Position numbers and translations under genes: made by a program
Origin: Deinococcus taeanensis
GTDB lineage: Bacteria > Deinococcota > Deinococci > Deinococcales > Deinococcaceae
Length of the DNA: 64,000 nucleotides
Reading direction: 5' to 3'
Assembly: GCF_020229735.1 (NCBI RefSeq)
Contig: NZ_CP083460.1
Location: 1 to 64,000, forward strand
In this document: positions 49,935-59,855 of the stretch, one piece after another
Layout of the letters: each line of letters begins with the position of its first letter
Numbering within the stretch: the stretch's first letter is position 1
The notes under the pieces: generated by a model
What the model was told of the DNA's origin: nothing
Seen by the model: the letters and a program-made list of their open reading frames with translations, nothing else
Databases searched by the model: none

Positions 49935-52168
49935 GCCTGATCCTCGCGGTACAGGATGGTGCGGATCTTCAGGTGTTCCGGGTCGAAGATCCGACCGTGC
50001 TGCTCAAAGCCGGCAGCCCGCAACCGTCGCATGACCGACGAGTCCAGGTGGCCGACATGCTCGTGAATGACGAACCCTCCATTGAGCGCGGCCTGCTCAA
50101 GCAACTCTTCGGCCTGCAGGTGGGTGCCGGTGACGGTGAAGTCGGCGGTGAGCAGTTCGTGGGCGCGCTTGAGCAGCGTGCGGGAGACGTTGTGCCGCAT
50201 CACATCGATGTGCCCCAGGTCGCAGGAACTGGCCAGGCAGGCCGGGCAGGCGTCCACGCAGGTGCTGACTGAGAGGGCCTCCACCTGAGCCAGGAACCGG
50301 TCCGTGGCGTTGGCGCTCTCATCATCGTCATCGCCGACGTGCTGCGCGAATTGGCGCTCGTACACCGTGTACAGGCGGCTCAGTTCAGGGACACCCTCCC
50401 CGAGCTTGACCTGCTGCAGGGCGTACCCTGCGACCTCTGCGGGCAGGGGAAGCCGCCTGAAACGCTGGCAGAGGGAACGCTCGAGTTCGAGCAGTTCCAG
50501 CAGCAGTTCCAGCTGGTTGAATGTCTCACCGAGAACGTGCACTTCGGCGAGAAGTTGCGCGGCCAGACGTCCCGTCTGGGGGCTACTGAGTTCCAGCGTG
50601 AACTGCGTGGCGCGCTGCAAGACGTGCTGCAGCTGCGCGAGACCCTGCTGACGTTCGTGAGGGGGGCAGGACAGAATTCGCCGGACCTCCTGGATGACCT
50701 CGGCCCGTCCCTGGGCGTCCGGGCCGATCACGGCCTTGATCAGTTGTTCGTCCTCCGCCACGGGGCATTCCAGGGTGTAGCGCCACCATTCTTCCACCAA
50801 GCGGCCCGTCAGGGAGAGGCCCGGTTTTGCCGTGAGGAAGCGTGATGCCGACCGGGTGCTGCCGGCCCCGTCCTGGTTGCGTTCATAGATGTAGAACGCC
50901 GCCTCGTGCGCGTTGTGCCCGTGCGTGACGGAGAGTTGCGCGGAGGAGCCCACCAGGTGCGAGTCAGCGCTGCCGTGCATGGTGAACATGTTGCGTGCGG
51001 CATGCTTGAGGGAGTGCACCAGGGTGTCACTCACGTACTCCCTGACTTTTTGTGAATTCTGCACTCGGGCGAACAGCTTCTGAAGCCGGGTGAAGGCCAC
51101 ATCGTCCGCCAGGGTGAGGGCGGCCTGCTCGGTGAACTCGTCGTTCAGCATGCGGTGATCCGCCCAGTAGAGTTTCGCCCAGCCCAGCAACTGGGCCCAC
51201 CCGGCCGGGTCGCGCAGGGCCGGGAGGAAGTCCCTGCCGGATTGGCCGTGCGCGCGGGATTCAGCCCGCATGGTGCAGAGCACGTCGGCCATGAGGCGCT
51301 GCGTGAAGGCGTTCAGTCCCCCCTCAACGTCGGCGGTCCAGGGCTCGCACTTGAGCAGGTAGCGCAGGAACTGGTCTTGCAGGTGTGCGCCGCGGGCCTC
51401 GTCGGCCAGCAGCCGCTGAGTGAGCGTTGCCGTGAGTCGGTCGAGCACCTCACGGTCGTACGGCACCCGCAGCCCCTCGGTGCGCATGTCATACCCGTAC
51501 AGCAGGGGAAGACCGTCGTGCTCGCTGGCATACGTGACGGTGTTCATGCCGCGCTCGGCCTTGGTGTCCTGCGGGTTGACCTTGTGCATCACGATGGTGC
51601 TTTCCGCGCCGTACTGAATCTCCCAGATGTTCAGGCGGGACTGCAGCCCTTCGTGGCCGCCCCAGAAGTACTGCAGATGCGGGATCAGCCGCCCGAAGAG
51701 GGGCGGGAGCTTCACTTCGTGGCTTGGCGCGCCTTCCGGCCGCGCAGCCGAGAAACCCAGCGGGTAGCTGGTGGATTCCGGGGAGATGATCCGCCAGTCG
51801 TCCTGCGTGAGCTCCCGGTGTTTCTCCGTGTTCGGCGCCTCCCGCAGGAGCTTGAGGCGGACACTGCCGTCCGCGTTGCGCTTTCCGTAAGCCTGCGCGC
51901 CCTCCACAGGGTCGCGAACCTGGTTGACCTTCAAGCGGCCGAACGACCACAGTTCCAGGTACCTCAGGCGGTAAAAGCGGCTCGGCACCTGCCCGGCGTA
52001 CAGCGCCCTGACCCGCTTCGGGGCGAAGCGCTCAAAGTCGCTGCCCAGTTGACGCGCGTCACCCAGGTCCGTGATGAGGTCCGGCCGGAAAGGCCCGTTC
52101 GGGCGCCCCGGGCGCGTCTTATACCGCTCCATGGCGATCACGTTCTGTTGCGTGCGCCCTCCGTTCAC
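49931..52168 (-). CDS. DUF1998-like protein (DrmB-like; may equal the C-terminal half of DpdJ)
   Basis: The 745-aa protein starts MNGGRTQQNVIAMERYKTRP. Near the C-terminus is a zinc-type cluster CVDACPACLASSCDLGHIDV (four Cys), followed by a helical RHNVSRTLLKRAHELLTADF. Upstream are SVTHGHNAHEAAFYIYERNQ and DGAGSTR, matching the DUF1998 pattern of DrmB-type proteins. In DISARM, drmB follows the helicase drmA and loads it on DNA. Its ATG overlaps the helicase stop. Whether it is an independent DrmB homologue or a split-off DpdJ part is open. Confidence 0.65.
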   Translation of the reverse strand: MNGGRTQQNVIAMERYKTRPGRPNGPFRPDLITDLGDARQLGSDFERFAPKRVRALYAGQVPSRFYRLRYLELWSFGRLKVNQVRDPVEGAQAYGKRNADGSVRLKLLREAPNTEKHRELTQDDWRIISPESTSYPLGFSAARPEGAPSHEVKLPPLFGRLIPHLQYFWGGHEGLQSRLNIWEIQYGAESTIVMHKVNPQDTKAERGMNTVTYASEHDGLPLLYGYDMRTEGLRVPYDREVLDRLTATLTQRLLADEARGAHLQDQFLRYLLKCEPWTADVEGGLNAFTQRLMADVLCTMRAESRAHGQSGRDFLPALRDPAGWAQLLGWAKLYWADHRMLNDEFTEQAALTLADDVAFTRLQKLFARVQNSQKVREYVSDTLVHSLKHAARNMFTMHGSADSHLVGSSAQLSVTHGHNAHEAAFYIYERNQDGAGSTRSASRFLTAKPGLSLTGRLVEEWWRYTLECPVAEDEQLIKAVIGPDAQGRAEVIQEVRRILSCPPHERQQGLAQLQHVLQRATQFTLELSSPQTGRLAAQLLAEVHVLGETFNQLELLLELLELERSLCQRFRRLPLPAEVAGYALQQVKLGEGVPELSRLYTVYERQFAQHVGDDDDESANATDRFLAQVEALSVSTCVDACPACLASSCDLGHIDVMRHNVSRTLLKRAHELLTADFTVTGTHLQAEELLEQAALNGGFVIHEHVGHLDSSVMRRLRAAGFEQHGRIFDPEHLKIRTILYREDQA

Positions 52169-55100
52169 ACGCAGTAGGGGGGACGCCAGTACAGGTCGTG
52201 CCGGCCGTACCGGCGGGTGACCCGTCCTGGGGCCAGTTCACTGAAGGTCAAGGCCACGTCTTCTTTCAGGAACTGCCAGGAGCTTTCAGGTCCGCGGCGC
52301 CCTGGGTGCATCACCTGCACCAGGGGAAGATTCACGCTGCTGAAGAGATTTTCCGGAAAGGCCGGACACAGGCGCATCAGGTCCGGCTTCTCCCCAGCCC
52401 GGGACGACACCTCCGGGTCCAGGAGGGTCTGCGTAAACCAGGACCACAGCGCTTCCCAGGTGGCGTACTCCGGCTGGGCCTGCAGGCTGTCCGCCACCAC
52501 CCACTTGTACGCCTGGCTGATGAACTGCCCCCGCGAATCCAGGCGTTGCAGTTCGCCCTGGACCGCGTTCAGGTGAGCGTCCAGCGTCACGCCCTGGGGC
52601 ACGCGCTGCCAACTGCGACCGGTGCGGGCCACCAGCTCGTCGAACAGCAAGGCTACTGCGTGAAACCGCTGCACGAAATCGTTCTCGGCATTTAAGGCCG
52701 GTTCGTAATCCGCTGGGTCCGTCAGGTAACTGGTGTTCTGGTAGTAGAACGCGTCGCGGTAGTTGTTCCTGGACAGGGTGACCGCTGTGATCGGCCGGTC
52801 ATTCAAGTCCCGGCCGGCGCGGCCTTTTTTCTGGACGAACGAGGCCACGTTGCTCGGCGCGTGATGCTGAAGCACGAACTGGATGCTCGGGTCGTCGTAC
52901 CCGACTTCCAGGCTGGTGGTGGCGAAGATGATGTCCCGGTTGAGGATGTCCGCACTCTGCCCTTCACCGCTGTAGACAGGCGTCTCGCCTGAACTCAGCG
53001 TACTGACGGGCCGGCCGGGTTCGCGGCGACCCTCGCTGTACTGGAAGGGATCGGCGGCATCGAAATACCAGTACTCCCCCTGCATGAACGCGAGTGAAGT
53101 GAACGTCGAGTTGCCCTGAGGCGCGGCGCTGCGCAGGGAGGACAGCCCCTTGAGGGACTCCGCGTCCCGGAACTCCACCGTGAGCTTCTTGAGTTTCGAA
53201 ATGGAGTCCTGAAAGATCAATGACCGGAATTTGGCGGGGGTGCCCTCCGCTGCGGGGCGCCGGACCATGTTGTGGGAAATGGTCATGATCGTCTGAATCG
53301 CCGCGGACGCGTCACCGATGCGCTTACCTCTGGAGAAGGACTCCGGTCGGATGAACAGGTAGTAGTCCCGGCCCTGCGCTTCTCCGTAATCCTCGTCCTG
53401 TGGAGTCAGGGCCTGGATGCGGTGCTCGTCGACCCCGGTCAACTCATGCCAGAAGTGCTGGGGGCGGCCGATCGTTGCACTCATCCCGATGAGCAGGGGC
53501 GAACGCCACGGGTTCTGCACGGAGGCGTCATGCTGCGCGTACGCGTACATGGCGTTGTCGACCCGGCGTTTGAAGCGGCGCAAGAGGGCGGCAATCTGGG
53601 CGCCGTGCACACCGGAGTACAGGTGAATCTCGTCCATCACCAGGGCGCGTGGCGGGTGGAAAGCCGCCGCTTCGCGGTAATGACGGGACAGGCCAAAGAT
53701 GTTGCGCGCCCGGTCGTCCATCAACCAGCGGTGCAGCATCTCCGTGGTGATCACCAGGATGTCCGGCGGGGACTGGAGGATGTCCTCCCGGGTGGGTTGG
53801 AAGGTCTGCAGTTCCCAGCCGCCCCCCGCGAACCCCCCGCCGGACGTCATCGCCCACTGCCCATTGGGCCGCGGCCGGGCCCGGACCACGGCCCCATCAG
53901 CGTCTGAGAAGTACGGCACCTCGAAGGAGCCGTTATCCGACGGACGCCACGTGCGCTTGTACCTATCTGTCTGCTCACCTTTGAGTTGCGCCTGGGTTTC
54001 CGGGGTGTTGCCGAACACGATGCCCACACTCAAGGGCTGAACCCCCAGCCCCTGAGCGCCCGGTTCCGTCATGGCGCGGTTGAGGTGCGCGACATACTCG
54101 CAGACGCGCTCCAGCTGGTTTTTCGCGAGGTTCTGCCGGGGGTAGACGAGCAGCGCCTTGACGCCCTTGTGTCCCTCCCGAACCTGCTCCTCGAGCATGC
54201 CCAGGAGCAGGGGGAGCAGGGCGGCCTCGGTTTTCCCGCTGCCGGTGTTGCCGGTCACCACGAACGTGCCGCCTGCCCGGCTGAGATAGGCGCTTCCCAA
54301 GGCCTGCAGGGCGCGCTCCTGGACGTTCGTCAGGGCCACGTCCTCCGGGGCACGACCCAATGCCTTAGAAAATCCGCTGGTCAGGAGCTTGGCCGCCGCA
54401 TTCACAGTCCGGCTGCGCTGACCGTCACGGATGGTGTTCAGCGCGCCGGTGAAGCTGCGCTCACGCAGCAGGCGCCGCCGGTCCTGGAAGCGCACCTGAA
54501 GACTCTGAATAAGGAAGGGGGCGCTGTCCTCGTCACCGGCCTTGAACCGCTGTTTGACGTTCTTGAGGAGACGCACGATCTCGCTGATCCGGGACCGGTA
54601 GCGGCCCGGGAGCGGTTCAATCACCTGGCGCTTTTCAATGAGTTTCTTCAACAACCCGGGAACCGCGGCGTCCCCGAGGTGCTGCTTCACGCCGGCTTCC
54701 GCCGCAATCTCTTCAACAGTCACGAACGTCTCGTACAGCCCGAAGTTGATCCGCGGTGCTTCCAGGTTCTCCAGACCGTTGAGGACGATGGTTTCGTCCT
54801 TCGTCAGGGGCTGGTTGGCCGCGCCGTCGAGACTGACCGGCTCAGTGGTCGCCGTGATCCGTACCGGGTTGTACACCCGCAGGTCCGGGGCCGGCCCCTC
54901 ACCCGGACGCAGTTGTCCATCAACCTCATGGAGCTTCTTCTCCTCATGAAGGCGTTGCAGGAGGGCGTGCAGGTCCGCCTGCGGGTACCCTGCTTTCTGC
55001 AGGTGCTGACGGGCAACCGGCAACTGGACGAGCAGTGCCCCAGCGCTTAGGCGGAACCGGACACACTCGCTGTTGCGCCCCTGGGCGGGCTTCACGAACA

Positions 55101-55248
55101 CTTCGAATGTTGGATCATTCTCCAGTTCCTGACGCAACGCCGACGGATGCAGGTAAACGCTGCGCGCCGCGATACTCAGGAAAGGGCTGCCATACGCATT
55201 GGTCTTCACCACTTCGGCCAGGGCCTGACGCTGCTGGGCCGTCAGCAT
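52165..55248 (-). CDS. dpdJ: DEAD/DEAH-box helicase (DpdJ / DrmA-like)
   Basis: ATG 55248 gives 1027 aa; the longer ORF from 55305 overlaps the preceding gene. Residues 1-330 are an unrecognised N-terminal region. The helicase core shows FVVTGNTGSGKTEAALLPLL (Walker A), LLVYPRQNLAKNQLERV, ALVMDEIHLYSGVHGAQIAA (DEIH box), IGMSATIGRPQHF and FATTSLEVGYDDPSIQ...VQKKGRAGRD (motif VI). These are superfamily 2 features and match the DpdJ/DrmA type. It should remodel or translocate DNA together with the DUF1998-like and PLD proteins. Confidence 0.75.
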   Translation of the reverse strand: MLTAQQRQALAEVVKTNAYGSPFLSIAARSVYLHPSALRQELENDPTFEVFVKPAQGRNSECVRFRLSAGALLVQLPVARQHLQKAGYPQADLHALLQRLHEEKKLHEVDGQLRPGEGPAPDLRVYNPVRITATTEPVSLDGAANQPLTKDETIVLNGLENLEAPRINFGLYETFVTVEEIAAEAGVKQHLGDAAVPGLLKKLIEKRQVIEPLPGRYRSRISEIVRLLKNVKQRFKAGDEDSAPFLIQSLQVRFQDRRRLLRERSFTGALNTIRDGQRSRTVNAAAKLLTSGFSKALGRAPEDVALTNVQERALQALGSAYLSRAGGTFVVTGNTGSGKTEAALLPLLLGMLEEQVREGHKGVKALLVYPRQNLAKNQLERVCEYVAHLNRAMTEPGAQGLGVQPLSVGIVFGNTPETQAQLKGEQTDRYKRTWRPSDNGSFEVPYFSDADGAVVRARPRPNGQWAMTSGGGFAGGGWELQTFQPTREDILQSPPDILVITTEMLHRWLMDDRARNIFGLSRHYREAAAFHPPRALVMDEIHLYSGVHGAQIAALLRRFKRRVDNAMYAYAQHDASVQNPWRSPLLIGMSATIGRPQHFWHELTGVDEHRIQALTPQDEDYGEAQGRDYYLFIRPESFSRGKRIGDASAAIQTIMTISHNMVRRPAAEGTPAKFRSLIFQDSISKLKKLTVEFRDAESLKGLSSLRSAAPQGNSTFTSLAFMQGEYWYFDAADPFQYSEGRREPGRPVSTLSSGETPVYSGEGQSADILNRDIIFATTSLEVGYDDPSIQFVLQHHAPSNVASFVQKKGRAGRDLNDRPITAVTLSRNNYRDAFYYQNTSYLTDPADYEPALNAENDFVQRFHAVALLFDELVARTGRSWQRVPQGVTLDAHLNAVQGELQRLDSRGQFISQAYKWVVADSLQAQPEYATWEALWSWFTQTLLDPEVSSRAGEKPDLMRLCPAFPENLFSSVNLPLVQVMHPGRRGPESSWQFLKEDVALTFSELAPGRVTRRYGRHDLYWRPPYCV

Positions 55249-55967
55249 CAGGCCCTCCGCATGGTGATCGCAAAGGCGTGCGTCACCTGATGGGCCCGCA
55301 ACCACTCCATCACACCCGGCGTCAACGTCGACAGGGTGGCGCCGCCCGTCGTGCAGTCTTTCAGGAACGTCACCACCTCATCAGGCACGGCCGCCGCCTG
55401 CAACTCCTGCTGCGTGCTCCTGATCGCGACCTCCGCGCCCCTCAGTTCATTCAGGTCCGAGGACGTCACCGGGTACCGGTCCCGCAGCTTCCGGAGACTC
55501 TGCGTGACCTCCTTGATCCTCTTGACGGTCTTCGTCTGAGCGGGCTGCGTCGCCAGGACGTCCAGCACCACCTCCGGCAGAGAGGGAGTCATCGCGTCCA
55601 CATGGGCGCGCCACTGCTCCCGCAGGGCGTCCCTGGCCGCCTGCTCCACCTGGTCAATCAACCGCAACGTATGCGGCAACTCGTTCGAAAGGAGGGCTGC
55701 AGGACTCTCCTGGAACTGACCGTGCAGTGTTTCGATCATCTCCAATTGCTTCCTCGCTGAAGCGCGCAACTTCTTGTCTTCGGGGAACTCGAACTGCTGC
55801 GTATTGGCCACGGTAGCGCTGAGATGCTGCACCGCCTGCCGTCTCGCCCGCACATCAGTGGCACGGGAGGAGAGATGATCGTGCAGGTTCTTATGCTGTT
55901 GAACGCGCTTCAGTTTTTCCGTTCCTTGGCCAAGTTGCCCAGCCAGGGTCACCAGTGTTCCTGTCAT
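55248..55967 (-). CDS. Helical protein in the DpdI position
   Basis: The 239-aa protein starts MTGTLVTLAGQLGQGTEKLK and is almost entirely helical and charged, with coiled-coil-prone stretches (NLHDHLSSRATDVRARRQAV, EDKKLRASARKQLEMIETLH). No enzymatic motif is seen. It lies between the large ATPase and the helicase, 4 bases after the former and overlapping the latter, as dpdI does. A bridging or regulatory subunit is a reasonable guess. Confidence 0.55.
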   Translation of the reverse strand: MTGTLVTLAGQLGQGTEKLKRVQQHKNLHDHLSSRATDVRARRQAVQHLSATVANTQQFEFPEDKKLRASARKQLEMIETLHGQFQESPAALLSNELPHTLRLIDQVEQAARDALREQWRAHVDAMTPSLPEVVLDVLATQPAQTKTVKRIKEVTQSLRKLRDRYPVTSSDLNELRGAEVAIRSTQQELQAAAVPDEVVTFLKDCTTGGATLSTLTPGVMEWLRAHQVTHAFAITMRRA

Positions 55968-55971
55968 GCCG

Positions 55972-58900
55972 TTACGCCCTTCCCTGGCTGAGGGTCGCCA
56001 GGTCCTGCTTCAGGTGCTCGAAGTCGTCATTGATCTGCCGGATCACTGAAGTGGTCTCACTCAGTGCCTCGGCCTTCCTGATCTCCATCTCTGTTTTCTG
56101 CAGCGAACTCTTCAGCACTTTTTCCAGCTGCGTGATGGTCCTCAGCACGTCCTGAACAGCCTTCCAGTTCAGTTGGGAGGTGACGCGCAGGACTTTGAGG
56201 TCGTCGCTTTCCTGAATCACGGAGCTGAGTTGCGCGGCAAGCTCGGCCAGATCAGTGTTGAGCAAGCGCTCTACGGATTGATTGAGGCGGTCCTGCTCGA
56301 AGCGCCCCTCGACCTGAAGCGTGCCAGCTGCAGACGCCTCAGACATGGCATCGGCAATTCTCGCAATCTGAATTGCACTCAAATCATCACCAAAGGCACT
56401 GCATATCGCATCGCGCGCCTCTCCTGCCTGGCGGCGGAGAATGGCAGCGTTCGTCTGAGCGGAGCGCTTGAAGTTGAGCAGTGCCTTTGCCAATCCATGC
56501 GCATCCCAAGGGTGTTCAGAGACCAGCTGACGCAGGTTCAGGTTTTTGACAACTTCAACCACCAGAGGTCGGAGGCGTGAGGTGTCCAGAAGAAGTGGTC
56601 CTCCATCTTGTCCTTTTCGCACCGAGGCAAGTCCGACGATTGTGTTCTGGGCATCTCCATACGCCTTGCAGAGCAGGTCACGAGACACCGCGTAAGGCTC
56701 AAGAGCTTCACTAGATGTCTTCGACCAGGGACGCAAAAGGTTCTTCAGCGCTGTATTCGGATCCGACCCCATCAGCGCGCCGTCTATCTCCTGACTTGTG
56801 AGAACGACCTGTACCGCTGCATGGAGGGGACCGTCAATCCCCATCAGGTGTTGGGACACCTGTATGTGGACCGCATGACTCCATTTCTTTAGATGGTCAC
56901 GCACCTGCCAGTACACATCGGGCGTTTCCTTAGGCCACTGCCCCGTCTTTCCAAAGGAGTACAGGGCTTCTAAAACAAGGGCAGTACTGAGCCTTGTTGT
57001 ACCCGGAACCGGGAGGTTCAAGCGCAACGACTCGGCTTTCCCCGTGAACGCGTTCATCTGTTCATCGAAAGAGATGTTCTCTGGACCCCATACGCCCAGG
57101 CCTTTAATCGAGGATTCTTGAATATTGAGTCCGGTCCAATTTAATTCATCATTGACAGCCTGATAGACGAGGCCCTTGAGGTCACCCATTACCCCTTGCG
57201 TCAGGACCTTTTCCTTTTCACGAACCCAGTTCCTTAGGGCTTGAACCAGTGCGGGAACGGGTGCAGGAGGAGGCGGGGTTGGCCGAACAGGATCGGGAGG
57301 AGGCGGGGTTGGCCGAACAGGATCGGGAGGAGGCGGGGTTGGCCGAACAGGATCGGGAAGAGGCGGGGTTGGCCGAACAGGATCGGGAAGAGGCGGGGTT
57401 GGCCGAACAGGATCGGGAGGAGGTGGCGGCGTGACTTTCACGACAGTTTCGGGAGGAAAGTAGTCGTCAAGTCCGAAAGCAATAGGAAGGGTGTGGAGAA
57501 CGCGTAGGTCATCCGCCGTTGCCCAAACGCTCAACACAGCCTCAACCTGGGGATAGCTGCTGCCAAGCTGGCGGATTTTCCCAAGGATGTGCGGCGAGAG
57601 GGCCTCCTGTGGTTTGGCGTAGCGGTGGTCGAAAACAGCGGTCGGAAATTCAGCGTCAGGGAGGGAACGCTGTGCTTCTTCCAGTGTCGTCCTGAGCCCC
57701 CGAAGCAGAAAACGTGGGTTAAATAAATTCCCAGGCATCTCTACTTCCGCCACCTTGTCGAGCGCCGTGGCATTCAAGGGGTACAGCCCCACCTCACCTT
57801 CAACCTGCGGGATCGCGATGCTGCCGAAGGTCTGATGGCACACCGTTTGGAAGGGGCAGGTGCGGCACCTGGATTCCTGCTGTTCCGAACGCCTCAGTTG
57901 CCCGATACCCTTTTCAAGGGCGGCGGCCCCCCAGCGAGACGCGTTCAGGTATGCGGCGGTCATGGGTCTGAGTGGGCTCTCCTGCTGCGCGTCTCCCTCG
58001 TCGAGGCTGACCACCGTCGTCATCCGGGTGTGGACCGTGTCCATGTTGTTGAAGTAGCCGCGCGTCACTGCCAGCGCCACCCGCATCAGACAGAGATCCT
58101 GGGTGTCATCATCGATGAAGGCCTCGAGCAACTGAGCCTGGATTCCCTGCAGCAGCGCAAAGTCCTCGATCAGGAGCACTAGTTCCTGACGCCCCGCCAG
58201 CGCTTTGCGCACGTCGCGCATTAGAAGAAGCAGGTCGTCTCCACCCAGCTGGTAAATCCGCTGGAGCGCTGGAGCAAGGAAGTGATTTAAAACTGCAATG
58301 GTCTTTTCCTGCAAGGCCTTGTTGTTGGACACGACCATGTAGAACTTCTTGACCTTTTCACTGGCCGCCGCCGCATTACGAATACTGAAGGGAATATCGT
58401 GAACGCGGATCCTGAACGCTTCTGCTTTGTCTTCCGTGCGCCCTGAGAGTGCTTCGGTAACGAACCGGTCGATCACGCTCTGCTCTGAGTCGAGTTGCTT
58501 GCGGACGGCTTCTTCCAGAAGGAAGGCTGGAAGTTGTTGCTGCAAGTACTTCAGTTCACTGGTGCCGAGGGCGACCCCGCTCTCTGTCGTGATCTGTTCA
58601 TGACCACTTAGGTCCTCAATGAGTTTCACGAGATTGGTGAGTAGTGACCAACGGGCATCCTCGCGAGTCAAGCCGCTGGCTGCATTTTTCAGCCGTGTGC
58701 GGAAGTCCTCGAAACGCTCTCCTTCGAGCCCCTCGAGAATGAGATTCAGGACGCTGCGGAGGTTCGTTTCGTGCTTAGGGATGCTGATGACGCGGCGGGT
58801 TGGCGTGGACTTGATCTGACTGGCCAGCCACCGGATCAGGTGGGATTTACCGGTGCCGGACGCACCGATGATCGGCATGAAGACTTTTGTCGCCCGATCG

Positions 58901-59097
58901 TCCAGGAACTCACGGAGAAGTTCCCCTTCTGTCATCAGGGTCCAATCCGGGTTCAGGTAGGACGTGGAGCGCCACATCAGGGGCGCCTGGTGGGTAGCCA
59001 GGAACACAGCCTCGCTGGGTCGACTGGCGACGTCCACCAGGACGTTACTGACGGCGTCTTCCTTCCAGCAGACGTACCGGGCGAATGGGGGGGTCAT
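55972..59097 (-). CDS. dpdH: Large P-loop ATPase (DpdH-like) with proline-rich tandem repeats
   Basis: The 1041-aa protein has VFMPIIGASGTGKSHLIRWL (Walker A, residues 78-85) and QELVLLIEDFALLQGIQAQL (Walker B). A Cys cluster follows: ESRCRTCPFQTVCHQTF. Residues about 555-611 are tandem 10-residue repeats of the form PDPVRPTPPP, a flexible linker between the ATPase half and a helical C-terminal half (VTQLEKVLKSSLQKTEMEIR-like coiled coil). ATG 59097 overlaps the upstream stop (ATGA). It resembles the DpdH ATPase and, loosely, BrxC-type ATPases of phage-defence systems. Confidence 0.7.
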   Translation of the reverse strand: MTPPFARYVCWKEDAVSNVLVDVASRPSEAVFLATHQAPLMWRSTSYLNPDWTLMTEGELLREFLDDRATKVFMPIIGASGTGKSHLIRWLASQIKSTPTRRVISIPKHETNLRSVLNLILEGLEGERFEDFRTRLKNAASGLTREDARWSLLTNLVKLIEDLSGHEQITTESGVALGTSELKYLQQQLPAFLLEEAVRKQLDSEQSVIDRFVTEALSGRTEDKAEAFRIRVHDIPFSIRNAAAASEKVKKFYMVVSNNKALQEKTIAVLNHFLAPALQRIYQLGGDDLLLLMRDVRKALAGRQELVLLIEDFALLQGIQAQLLEAFIDDDTQDLCLMRVALAVTRGYFNNMDTVHTRMTTVVSLDEGDAQQESPLRPMTAAYLNASRWGAAALEKGIGQLRRSEQQESRCRTCPFQTVCHQTFGSIAIPQVEGEVGLYPLNATALDKVAEVEMPGNLFNPRFLLRGLRTTLEEAQRSLPDAEFPTAVFDHRYAKPQEALSPHILGKIRQLGSSYPQVEAVLSVWATADDLRVLHTLPIAFGLDDYFPPETVVKVTPPPPPDPVRPTPPLPDPVRPTPPLPDPVRPTPPPPDPVRPTPPPPDPVRPTPPPPAPVPALVQALRNWVREKEKVLTQGVMGDLKGLVYQAVNDELNWTGLNIQESSIKGLGVWGPENISFDEQMNAFTGKAESLRLNLPVPGTTRLSTALVLEALYSFGKTGQWPKETPDVYWQVRDHLKKWSHAVHIQVSQHLMGIDGPLHAAVQVVLTSQEIDGALMGSDPNTALKNLLRPWSKTSSEALEPYAVSRDLLCKAYGDAQNTIVGLASVRKGQDGGPLLLDTSRLRPLVVEVVKNLNLRQLVSEHPWDAHGLAKALLNFKRSAQTNAAILRRQAGEARDAICSAFGDDLSAIQIARIADAMSEASAAGTLQVEGRFEQDRLNQSVERLLNTDLAELAAQLSSVIQESDDLKVLRVTSQLNWKAVQDVLRTITQLEKVLKSSLQKTEMEIRKAEALSETTSVIRQINDDFEHLKQDLATLSQGRA
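57266..57430. repeat. 30-bp tandem repeats inside the ATPase gene
   Basis: Five near-perfect copies of a 30-base unit (plus strand GGCGGGGTTGGCCGAACAGG...) run through this stretch, with slight variation between GGAGG and GGAAG. They keep the reading frame (30 = 10 codons) and encode the Pro-rich linker. Length is likely to vary between strains by slippage. Confidence 0.9.
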
Positions 59098-59855
59098 GCT
59101 CGCTCCAAGGTCAGGTGAGAGAAGTACTCTGGCGCGCCGGGGAGGGACAGTTCGAATGTCTCGGCATCTGACAGCTTTTCAAGCCCAATGACGCCCTGGC
59201 GCTCTAGGGCCTTGATCGCCAGGGACAAACTTTCCGGAAGGCGACGGTCATTCACATGGAAAGGCAACCGTTCGCAGAGCAGATCCATGAGGACGGTGCC
59301 CTTGATGAGCTGATCGTTCAGACGTACACCGGCCAGGACGTCCTCAACAGCCTGAGTCGGATCTGGAATCAGGTAGCCCTGACGCCTGACACCCAGACCC
59401 AGGAATCTCACCCACCGAGCGAAATTTCCCCATTGCGTCGAGTTCGTAATGTGCGTGTACTTTCCTGTCTTTTGAATTCTGTCCCAGTTTTTTTCTTGAA
59501 CTTCCCAGGGATTCGCTTCCAGGAACCGCTCAGCCATTTCATGAAACTCATCGTTTGTCTCGAGAACTCTGGACCGGAGATAGGGTCGCGCTTTGTCGCT
59601 TGGTACAGCCAGTTTCAGGACACCATCAATCTCTTCAAGCATGCCCAGACTGACCGCTGCTTTCAAACAGGGCCGGAAGACTGGCGTCGTCTCAGGAAGA
59701 AGTCCGACCATCACTTCTTTCAACTGATCTGGAGTGACTTGATGGTCAGCGCAGTACAGGCATAACCCCAGGATGCCATTGGGAAGGGTTTCGGAACTGT
59801 CGATCAGGTCCGGTCCTGAGCGTTGGGGGTCTTTTTCAGTGGGTGTTCGTGTCAT
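59094..59855 (-). CDS. dpdG: DpdG-like protein
   Basis: ATG 59855 (MTRTPTEKDPQRSGPDLIDS) gives 253 aa and overlaps the preceding helicase by 20 bases; the longer ORF start at 59924 lies deeper in that gene. The body reads GILGLCLYCADHQVTPDQLK, YTHITNSTQWGNFARWVRFL and SLSLAIKALERQGVIGLEKL, a pattern of winged-helix domains without catalytic residues. Size and position fit DpdG. It is likely a DNA-binding or specificity subunit. Confidence 0.6.
   Translation of the reverse strand: MTRTPTEKDPQRSGPDLIDSSETLPNGILGLCLYCADHQVTPDQLKEVMVGLLPETTPVFRPCLKAAVSLGMLEEIDGVLKLAVPSDKARPYLRSRVLETNDEFHEMAERFLEANPWEVQEKNWDRIQKTGKYTHITNSTQWGNFARWVRFLGLGVRRQGYLIPDPTQAVEDVLAGVRLNDQLIKGTVLMDLLCERLPFHVNDRRLPESLSLAIKALERQGVIGLEKLSDAETFELSLPGAPEYFSHLTLERA

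Noticed and set aside
56173..59191. Plus-strand open frames within the dpdH region, including a repeat-rich one at 57241-57507
   Set aside because: They are shadows of the repeat-bearing minus-strand ATPase gene and have no domains or ribosome-binding sites.
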